Below are positions 1 through 5,094 of a DNA stretch of 5,094 nt, piece after piece (position 1 is the stretch's first letter; every line of letters begins with the position of its first letter). Source of the stretch: an uncultured Clostridia bacterium (GTDB lineage: Bacteria; Bacillota; Clostridia; Christensenellales; Pumilibacteraceae); assembly GCA_947588325.1 (NCBI GenBank), contig CANPYH010000098.1, positions 1 to 5,094 of the forward strand. Reading direction: 5' to 3'. The translations under genes were made by a program, and so were the position numbers. The notes under the pieces were generated by a model, which had not been told where the DNA came from, did not search any database, and saw nothing but the letters and a program-made list of their open reading frames with translations.

Positions 1-8
1 GAGAGGTT

Positions 9-56
9 ATTTCGACACAGGAGTTTACTATAATCCGTAAATGACTGTGTCGAAAT
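9..56. repeat. 12-bp perfect inverted repeat with 24-base spacer
   Basis: Bases 9-20 (ATTTCGACACAG) are the exact reverse complement of bases 45-56 (CTGTGTCGAAAT), with 24 bases between. No T-run follows either arm, so it is not a standard terminator. The spacer contains a perfect TATAAT at 29-34, but nothing like a -35 box is seen 16-18 bases upstream. It could be an operator, a processing hairpin, or the end of a small dispersed element whose rest lies in the adjacent intergenic DNA. The repeat is directly visible; its role is unknown. Confidence 0.6.
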
Positions 57-103
57 GTTCTCGGTTCGCACCCATCAGCGGTGCTATGTGCCGCGCATGT
101 AGT

Positions 104-138
104 AAAGGGGGGCTGGCGCGACTACCTGAGGGGATTGT
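104..138. repeat. Possible fragment of a dispersed intergenic repeat of gut Clostridia
   Basis: The plus strand reads AAAGGGGGGCTGGCGCG, then ACTACCTGAGGGGATTGT. I associate the pattern (A)AAGGG..GCTG.C.CG...GACTGAGGGATTGT with short non-coding repeats found many times in genomes of gut Clostridia, where a palindromic centre separates the two conserved halves. Here the centre is short and the second half is shifted, so this would be a decayed copy. It is non-coding and lies between the 12-bp inverted repeat and the terminator. This is recognition from memory, not from a database match, and the edges are uncertain. Confidence 0.35.
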
Positions 139-198
139 CCTGCTTGCAACAAAAAAAGTACGGCGATACGGAATGAGGTCGAAACCACACATGTATAT

Positions 199-235
199 AA
201 TAGGAGAGGCGGGCTTAACGCCCGCCTCTCCTATT
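199..235 (-). terminator. Probable intrinsic terminator of the large surface-protein gene
   Basis: A perfect 16-bp inverted repeat (arms 199-214 and 220-235) encloses a 5-base loop. It begins 29 bases after the TAA of the large gene. The upper stem is GC-rich (GGCGGGC against GCCCGCC). On the minus strand the hairpin runs into TATTATATA, which is A/T-rich but not a clean U-tract, so termination may be imperfect. There is no T-run on the plus-strand side (it reads CTATTCCGC). A small 6-bp hairpin (234-239 with 243-248) overlaps its base by two bases. Stem position and strength make the call good; the weak U-tract is the main doubt. Confidence 0.8.
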
Positions 236-264
236 CCGCAAAGCGGAAATTCGGGAATGACTGA

Positions 265-3200
265 TTATGCAGCAATGGCTTTGATAAAGTCATCATAGCT
301 CATTCCTGCGGTGAGTTTGCAGTCTGCGCTCTTTGTAAGTGCGTCGCCGTTTGCCTCACCCTTTGCGTTGTGTATCTCGTTGGTCTCGGGTTCGCCCTTC
401 CAGCTTACCGTCTTTCCGTTGGGCACGTCGCCCATGGCTACCTCGGAGCAACCGATGAAGGGGTTTGCATATTCCGCATTGACTTCGACTTCGGAGTAGC
501 AGTTCGACATACCCTTAAGGCTTCTTGTATTGCCGCTTACGCCGATCGAACCGAACAGACCGCCCGACTTCTTAACGATAGCGTCTTCAACCTTGAACTC
601 TTCGGAAACTATCTTACCTGTTGCATAGCAATTTGCAATCGTCATATCGGGACCCGATGCGACTTGCGTGTTGCTACTTGCGACATAGTGACCGACAAGT
701 CCGCCGCAGTTATTGGAACCGCTGAGGTCGACTTTAGCGTAGCAATTCTGCAATGCACCCCATGCCTGACCCGCTATACCGCCGATAGCGTAGGACGGAT
801 TCTCACATTTAATAGTTACGTCGGCATAGCAATTTTCCAACGAACCGGGTACATATCCTGCGATACCGCCTGCGCACGCATTGGTTGCCGTTCCGCCAAC
901 CGTTATGGTTGCATTCTTAACCGTTATATTCTTCGCAATATCGTTATCGTCGCCGACTGCTCCTGCGAACACACCGACACGATATCCCCAGCCGCCCCAG
1001 GACGCTTTGATATCCGCGCCGTCTATTACAACGTTGCTTAAACCCTGCAAAGACATGAGACCGGTTGCATTAAATCCGCCGACATTACCGAATAAGCCAA
1101 CGTCCTGTAATGTTTCCGTCTCGATCTTAAGATTGCTGATGGTATGACCATTGCCTTCAAACCCACCCAAGAACGAACTTCCTGTGCCTATGGGCGTCCA
1201 ATTTTCGCTTTTAAGGTCGATATCACTTTCAAGATATATCTCCCAACCTTTGAAACCCTTATCGGTGATAGGTCCTGAATAACCTTCCATACCCGCGGTA
1301 TTTGCCTGATCACGGAACCATTTAAATCCGTCCAAAGTATAGATATGAACATTCTTTTTGGTCGCATTCAAGATGTAATCAAGACCGACGATATTCGGCT
1401 TAACCTTTGCTGCATTCTCGACGGTGACGGCGGGAGATTCCGCGGTAAGGTAATAGCCGCCAAGCCAATCTTCGGTTATATTCTCAATCTTGGTGTTGAA
1501 GCCGTCGCCGAAGGTAAGGGTTATCTCGCAACCCTCGGCAATGGTGCCGCTGACCGTGGAACCTTCGTTGTTAAGCACGCCCGTAAATACGCCTATGCCG
1601 CTATGGGTTTCCGAATACCCGGTGTCCTCGAAGTCCTTCCAGCTAACAGATATCTTGCCCTTCAGGGTGCAATTCTCGATCTTGCCGCCCTCGCTCTGAC
1701 CTGCGAATACGCCTGCCTGCGAGCCTGCAACCGTCGCGTTCTCGATGGTAAGATTCTTGATAACGCCGCTGCCGAGGTAAGACACAAGTCCGCTCTTATC
1801 CACGTCGCTATGACCTGCGTTGAGGTTGGAAATGGTCTTGCCGTTGCCGTCAAATACCAGCCATTGACCGTTCAGCGGCTCCCAATCTACGCCATTGAGG
1901 TTGATATCTTGTGTAAGTTTAACCGTGACCGTGCGACCCTCGCTCGACGAGATAACGCCGCTGTTATGCGCTTTGGCAAAAGCCAAAAGCGTTTCGACGG
2001 AATCTACGACGTAAGTTCTGCCAAGGTCAACGGTAAGCCCGTTCCAAAGCCAGGTAACGTTAGTCGCCGTGTTGTCCGCAAAGGTTGTTACGGGGCTTTC
2101 GTTTCTGGTGCCGCCCGCAACGGTATTGTTTACGGTGCGGTTCTCCGTAAGCTCTACCGCGTTAATCGTTGCATTAGTAACCGAGCATCTGTTGATAGCG
2201 TTCTTGGTAGTGCCATACAGCGCGCCGCTGTACTCGCCTACTACGCCGCCGACAAAGCACTTACCCTTATTCGCGCTTGCATATTCCGTCGAAGCGTTGC
2301 CGGAAACCGAGCCGTCCGAGAAACTGCTGTCCTCGATACTTACGCCGTAGTGCAGGTAGCCGACTACGCCGCCGACCTTACGCGTTCCCTCGACAGCTAA
2401 GTTGCTTACGTGCACATTGCTGATAGTGTGTACCGCCTCGCCCGTATAGCCGATCAAGCCGCCGATATTATCGCCTTCGAGGTTCTCGCCATCCGTCCAG
2501 ACGCCCTTTACAAGGCTGTCGCTGTCCTTATCCGCCTCAACCGAGCAGTTCGTTATGCGAACGTATCCGCCGCCGAGCAAACCGCCGACTTTGTAGTTAC
2601 CCGTAATCTTGACCGTTCCGCTCACATGGCAGTCCTCAACGGTGCCTGTGTATGCCGAACCTATGAGCGCGCCGACGTTAGATCTGCCGCTGACCGTCGC
2701 GTTCTTGATATTTACACCCCTGATAAGCGCGGGGCTCACCACATTGCCGAACAGACCTACGTTATCCTCTTCGGATGTAGCGGTCAGGTCGGAAATGGTG
2801 TTATTCTGTCCGTCGAAAGTACCGCTGAATTCAGCGCCCGACTTTCCGATAGGCTCCCAATTCTCGATATCCGCAAGGCTGATATCCTCAGCAAGTTTGA
2901 CGGTCTCACCCTGGAAGGAATTGCCGCCGTTGACAAGCTGAGCAAAGAACTTCATGCCGTCGGCTGTGATGACCGAGCTTTCCACGGTAAGGTTGCCCTC
3001 GGCGTCCCAGGTGCAAGTTCTTGCGAAACCGACTGTGCCCTCGGCGTCTCTTTGAACGCGGTTATACGTCACATTCTTGATATTGTCGTACTTGCTGCCC
3101 TTGTGCGTAAATTCGCTGCCCGTTCCCGTCAGACCCTCGTTAAGGTCGATGTAGGGCTCAATCATTACCGTTATATCGGTATTCTCGATCTTGGTGTTGG

Positions 3201-5094
3201 CGTTTGCGCTATATCCGATTATGCCGCCCGCAACTCTCATTGTGGAAGCAACGTCCGTCGTGCAAACTACTGAAATGTTGCAATCTACAACGCTTCCCTC
3301 TCCCTCATTGTCCGAAATCGAAATCGTTCCGTTACCCTGACCGACAAGACCGCCGACGCCGTAAGTCCTTTGGTTAATGGTAGTAACGGTTATGTTGCCA
3401 TGGTTCTCGACGTGCTTATATGTGTGCGTGCCGCTTGCGCTTCCGACCAATCCGCCAATCTCTCCTACAATATCCTTTGTTGCAACGGAGTCAACGCTCT
3501 CGTTATCCGTGACAACGATATCGCCGTAGTTATATACGTTGGTGTAGTTATGCGTACCTCTTCCGCCGCCCGATATTCCGCCGACGCTGAATTTGCCGAT
3601 ATGAGCGCTGATAGGTATTGTGATATCGCCGTAGTTGGTGCAATCGGTGAAGTTCAACACCTCTCCCTTGCCCTGAATATATCCCGTGAAGCCACCCATA
3701 ACTACGTCTTTTGTGGTGCCCTCGGGAACGGTCAGATTGCCCGCGGTTCCCTCTTTGTTACCGTTTACGCAATTGTTCAGCGTAAGGGTTACGCCACTTC
3801 CGTTGACATTGGCCGCAAAGCCCACGCACTTGGCAGCCGTTATGTTGGCAAGGTTGGTGCAGTTTGTCATCGTTATAATGTTAGAATCTCTTTGCGGCGT
3901 ACCCTTGTCTGTTCTTGCGTCGGCGAAGAATCCGCCTGCAATCGTATCGGAATAAACGCTGCCGCTAATCGTCACGTTTTCAACTGCTATGTTGCCGCTT
4001 GCCAAACCCGACAAACCGCCCATTCGGCTATCTGCCGCATTGTCCGTTATATTTACATTGAGCACGAGGTCGGATATCTTTTGAGGATTTTCGGGGTCGT
4101 TGCTGCCGCAAATAGCTCCGAAGAAACCGCCGTACACCACGCCGCCCTCGGGGTTATTGAACACAAGTCCCGAAACCGTTCTCGTTTTAGCGGCTAACTT
4201 GCCGTCCTCGTCCACCTCTGCGCCGATAAATGAACCCGCGAAAGGCGTTGTCGTACTACCTATCGGTTTCCAGGTAAAGCCCTCGAGGTTGGGATCGTAA
4301 GTAAGCGCGACCGTCTCGCCCTCGTAGCTGTCCGCCTCGGTTATGTCCGCATACTTGGAAGAGTCGGCGCTGACCGACGCCGCGAGTGCTTCGAAACCGT
4401 CGTTGCTGCGGACGTCGTAGTATACCGTGTCGTCGTCGTGCGTTGCGGCGTTATCGCCGTAGTTGCCGACGTGCATAAAGTCGAGATTGTACGTCGCTTC
4501 GAGAATGTTAATATTCTTGAGCTTCAATGCCGACGCGTCGGTGAAGATCTTCGGATATGTCTCTTCGGACTCGAGCGCGAGTGCGGAAACCGTAGCAGTG
4601 TCGGCGTAGTTCTTTATGGTGTGACCCTGTCCGTCAAAGGTGCCCGCGAAAGTCTCGGCTATCTCCTTCCACACCTCGGTGTTGGTAATGGTTATGTCGT
4701 TTGCAAGCAGGACAGTTTTATCCGCAAAGGTAGTCCCCTCGTCGTTGACTAACTGCTCGAAGGTGTCAAGGTCTAACTCGTCGCTTATGACGAATTGCGT
4801 TACCGTCGTCTGACTGTCTATTTCGCCGCTGACCGTGCTCGTCATATCGATAAACATCGTCCAGACGCCGCCCGCATAGACGTATATTGCGTAGCCCGTT
4901 GTCTCGAAGCCGCTGAACGAACGCATGTAGAAGTCACCGTCTTTAACCGTGCCGTCTACCGCAAAGCCCTCTGCCGTCGGATCGTCATAGCCGTAATACC
5001 ATTTAGTGCCGTCTCTGCCCGCGTCGCCCTGAGGTCCTTGTATCTTGCCTACAAGATCCCAGGTCTCTGTGGACTTCTTGTATAAGTTGTATGT
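265..5094 (-). CDS. Large GLUG-repeat, beta-helix surface adhesin-like protein with collagen-like segment (N-terminus outside window)
   Basis: The frame is open from the right edge to a TAA at 267-265, giving 1,609 visible codons. The first internal ATG, at 4926, is not a credible start: 56 in-frame sense codons precede it, they encode recognisable domain sequence, and no Shine-Dalgarno motif lies before it. Seen in order: end of a linker module (1-18), Gly-X-Y triplets (20-29), a W-Y-x-G...GDFY...GVW module (30-84), five beta-helix cassettes (about 110-204, 230-696, 711-1011, 1030-1228 and 1252-1551) and a 58-residue tail. Each cassette opens with a pattern like L..DI.L...W.PIG....F.G.FDG..HTIS.L and most continue with GLUG blades (VGGLVG...NC). 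Such proteins are usually exported and act in adhesion or surface interaction, but no ligand can be named. No catalytic motif, membrane segment, LPxTG, dockerin or S-layer domain is visible, and the protein ends ...FIKAIAA. The signal peptide and any anchor would be in the missing N-terminus. The domain call is firm; the adhesin role is inferred. Confidence 0.93.
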   Translation of the reverse strand, partial: TYNLYKKSTETWDLVGKIQGPQGDAGRDGTKWYYGYDDPTAEGFAVDGTVKDGDFYMRSFSGFETTGYAIYVYAGGVWTMFIDMTSTVSGEIDSQTTVTQFVISDELDLDTFEQLVNDEGTTFADKTVLLANDITITNTEVWKEIAETFAGTFDGQGHTIKNYADTATVSALALESEETYPKIFTDASALKLKNINILEATYNLDFMHVGNYGDNAATHDDDTVYYDVRSNDGFEALAASVSADSSKYADITEADSYEGETVALTYDPNLEGFTWKPIGSTTTPFAGSFIGAEVDEDGKLAAKTRTVSGLVFNNPEGGVVYGGFFGAICGSNDPENPQKISDLVLNVNITDNAADSRMGGLSGLASGNIAVENVTISGSVYSDTIAGGFFADARTDKGTPQRDSNIITMTNCTNLANITAAKCVGFAANVNGSGVTLTLNNCVNGNKEGTAGNLTVPEGTTKDVVMGGFTGYIQGKGEVLNFTDCTNYGDITIPISAHIGKFSVGGISGGGRGTHNYTNVYNYGDIVVTDNESVDSVATKDIVGEIGGLVGSASGTHTYKHVENHGNITVTTINQRTYGVGGLVGQGNGTISISDNEGEGSVVDCNISVVCTTDVASTMRVAGGIIGYSANANTKIENTDITVMIEPYIDLNEGLTGTGSEFTHKGSKYDNIKNVTYNRVQRDAEGTVGFARTCTWDAEGNLTVESSVITADGMKFFAQLVNGGNSFQGETVKLAEDISLADIENWEPIGKSGAEFSGTFDGQNNTISDLTATSEEDNVGLFGNVVSPALIRGVNIKNATVSGRSNVGALIGSAYTGTVEDCHVSGTVKITGNYKVGGLLGGGYVRITNCSVEADKDSDSLVKGVWTDGENLEGDNIGGLIGYTGEAVHTISNVHVSNLAVEGTRKVGGVVGYLHYGVSIEDSSFSDGSVSGNASTEYASANKGKCFVGGVVGEYSGALYGTTKNAINRCSVTNATINAVELTENRTVNNTVAGGTRNESPVTTFADNTATNVTWLWNGLTVDLGRTYVVDSVETLLAFAKAHNSGVISSSEGRTVTVKLTQDINLNGVDWEPLNGQWLVFDGNGKTISNLNAGHSDVDKSGLVSYLGSGVIKNLTIENATVAGSQAGVFAGQSEGGKIENCTLKGKISVSWKDFEDTGYSETHSGIGVFTGVLNNEGSTVSGTIAEGCEITLTFGDGFNTKIENITEDWLGGYYLTAESPAVTVENAAKVKPNIVGLDYILNATKKNVHIYTLDGFKWFRDQANTAGMEGYSGPITDKGFKGWEIYLESDIDLKSENWTPIGTGSSFLGGFEGNGHTISNLKIETETLQDVGLFGNVGGFNATGLMSLQGLSNVVIDGADIKASWGGWGYRVGVFAGAVGDDNDIAKNITVKNATITVGGTATNACAGGIAGYVPGSLENCYADVTIKCENPSYAIGGIAGQAWGALQNCYAKVDLSGSNNCGGLVGHYVASSNTQVASGPDMTIANCYATGKIVSEEFKVEDAIVKKSGGLFGSIGVSGNTRSLKGMSNCYSEVEVNAEYANPFIGCSEVAMGDVPNGKTVSWKGEPETNEIHNAKGEANGDALTKSADCKLTAGMSYDDFIKAIAA
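487..873 (-). repeat. Four C-terminal NCY-type GLUG blades in cassette 5
   Basis: The glycine turns AGGIAG, IGGIAG, CGGLVG and SGGLFG (GG at residues 1409, 1438, 1464 and 1511) are each followed by an N-C-Y strand (ENCYADV, QNCYAKV, ANCYATG, SNCYSEV; Asn at 1421, 1450, 1488 and 1531). These match the classic GLUG motif closely and are the best family evidence in the window. Blades 1 and 2 are compact, while blades 3 and 4 carry insertions between turn and strand. The Cys residues fall at equivalent positions and would stack as a ladder inside a beta-helix; whether they pair as disulfides cannot be told. Confidence 0.8.
3202..3696 (-). repeat. Run of NYGD-type GLUG blades in cassette 2
   Basis: Within cassette 2, glycine-rich turns GGFTG, GGISG, GGLVG, GGLVG and GGIIG recur at residues 467, 505, 547, 582 and 624, at spacings of 38, 42, 35 and 42. 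Between them are strands of the form N-Y/H-G-D/N-I followed by beta-prone residues (NYGDITI, NYGDIVV, NHGNITV). This is a blade subtype different from the NCY blades near the C-terminus: the ladder position is Tyr, His or Gly here, and mostly not Cys. The regular period supports coils of a parallel beta-helix. Shown directly by sequence; the fold is inferred from the family. Confidence 0.7.
4843..5037 (-). other. Collagen-like Gly-X-Y segment plus W-Y-x-G / GDFY / GVW linker module within the large CDS
   Basis: Codons 20-29 read GPQGDAGRDG, three Gly-X-Y triplets and a closing Gly. They are followed by TKWYYGYDDPTAEG, then DGDFYM, then YAIYVYAGGVWTMF. This matches a module I know from Bacillota surface proteins, where short collagen-like runs alternate with W(Y/T)xG...P...GDxYL...G.VY....W..V.NI(K/Q)G units. 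The 18 residues before it (YNLYKKSTETWDLVGKIQG across the edge) look like the end of a preceding copy, so the module is probably repeated in tandem outside the window. It probably acts as a stalk or spacer that holds the beta-helix cassettes away from the cell. The visible triplet run is far too short to form a stable triple helix alone. The module identity is recognised by eye, without a profile search. Confidence 0.7.

Larger units (their letters stand above)
442..4767 (-). repeat. Five diverged beta-helix cassettes forming the body of the surface protein
   Basis: Five cassette headers can be aligned by eye. Each has a hydrophobic helix-like start (FEQLV, FEALA, FFAQLV, LLAFAK, FKWFRDQA), a strand with a DI-x-L type motif, a conserved Trp (residues 142, 275, 746, 1071 and 1299) and an F-D-G type turn 10 to 14 residues later (FDG at 153, FIG at 289, FDG at 760, FDG at 1081, FEG at 1312), then usually HTIS.L or TISNL. 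Approximate base spans are 4483-4767, 3007-4407, 2062-2964, 1411-2007 and 442-1341. Cassette 1 has little after its header, whereas cassettes 2, 3 and 5 carry several GLUG-type blades. The headers are clearly homologous in protein but differ at DNA level, so the duplications look old. The boundaries are estimates. Confidence 0.75.

Noticed and set aside
29..34. TATAAT as a promoter -10 element on the plus strand
   Set aside because: There is no acceptable -35 hexamer at 16-18 bases upstream, no extended -10 TG, and no supported gene downstream on that strand.
2..44. Possible C-terminus of a plus-strand gene entering from the left (frames ending at TAA 38-40 or TGA 42-44)
   Set aside because: Both frames are open for only 12-13 codons, which is common by chance, and neither peptide can be recognised. 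The left flank would be needed to decide.
151..157. A7 run read as a T7 tract of a second minus-strand terminator
   Set aside because: No stable hairpin precedes it on the minus strand; only 3-bp complementarity is found nearby.
41..298. Plus-strand 85-codon open frame starting at base 41
   Set aside because: It runs through the inverted-repeat arm, the repeat-like stretch, the terminator stem and the end of the large gene. No Shine-Dalgarno lies at a suitable distance (GGAG at 20-23 is too far) and the product resembles nothing known to me.
1345..3273. Long plus-strand open frames (for example 1345-2400 and 2410-3273, also 370-1041 and 3370-4197)
   Set aside because: They lie exactly antisense to the repetitive minus-strand gene. 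Their translations have no recognisable domains, and the minus frame carries clear repeated motifs throughout. They are by-products of codon composition.
690..3355. Near-identical DNA segments encoding GGLVG turns (690-706 and 3339-3355, 16 of 17 bases equal) as possible recombination sites
   Set aside because: They are explained by the conserved glycine-rich peptide motif. Flanking DNA is diverged, so there is no sign of recent duplication or of a site-specific recombination system.

Overview
The window is almost entirely one very long gene on the minus strand. It fills bases 265 to 5094 and is cut by the right edge, so its start and N-terminus lie outside. The visible 1,609 codons encode a repetitive protein that is rich in Gly, Asn, Thr, Asp and Glu and poor in Arg. 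It reads as a large extracellular or cell-surface adhesin-like protein. A short collagen-like Gly-X-Y stretch and a tryptophan/glycine-rich linker module come first. Five related cassettes of predicted right-handed parallel beta-helix with GLUG-type blades (VGGLVG...NCYATG) follow, and then a short C-terminal tail. Residue numbers in this annotation count from the first codon at the window edge (bases 5094-5092).

The organism is most likely a member of the Bacillota, probably an uncultured gut Clostridia-type bacterium. The arguments are the collagen-like plus W-Y-x-G...GD-x-Y...W module, which is common in surface proteins of that group, the GLUG-cassette architecture, base composition near one half GC by eye, and an intergenic stretch that resembles repeats I associate with gut Clostridia genomes. 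No ribosomal, tRNA or housekeeping gene is present to confirm this, so the assignment is an inference.

Layout from left to right: bases 1-264 are intergenic. They hold a 12-bp perfect inverted repeat (9-20 and 45-56), a G-rich/C-rich stretch resembling a dispersed intergenic repeat (104-138), an A7 run (151-157) with no associated stem, and a strong 16-bp hairpin (199-235) placed 29 bases after the stop codon of the large gene as its probable terminator. From 265 to the right edge everything is coding on the minus strand. The many long plus-strand open frames over this region are antisense shadows of it.

No operon partner is visible. The 264-base non-coding stretch with a terminator indicates that this gene is the last of its transcription unit. 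I see no sortase signal, S-layer domain, dockerin, choline-binding or transmembrane segment in the visible part. Attachment to the cell must therefore depend on the unseen N-terminus or on non-covalent interaction, or the protein is secreted. I did not find convincing evidence of a new enzymatic, defence or mobile system here.
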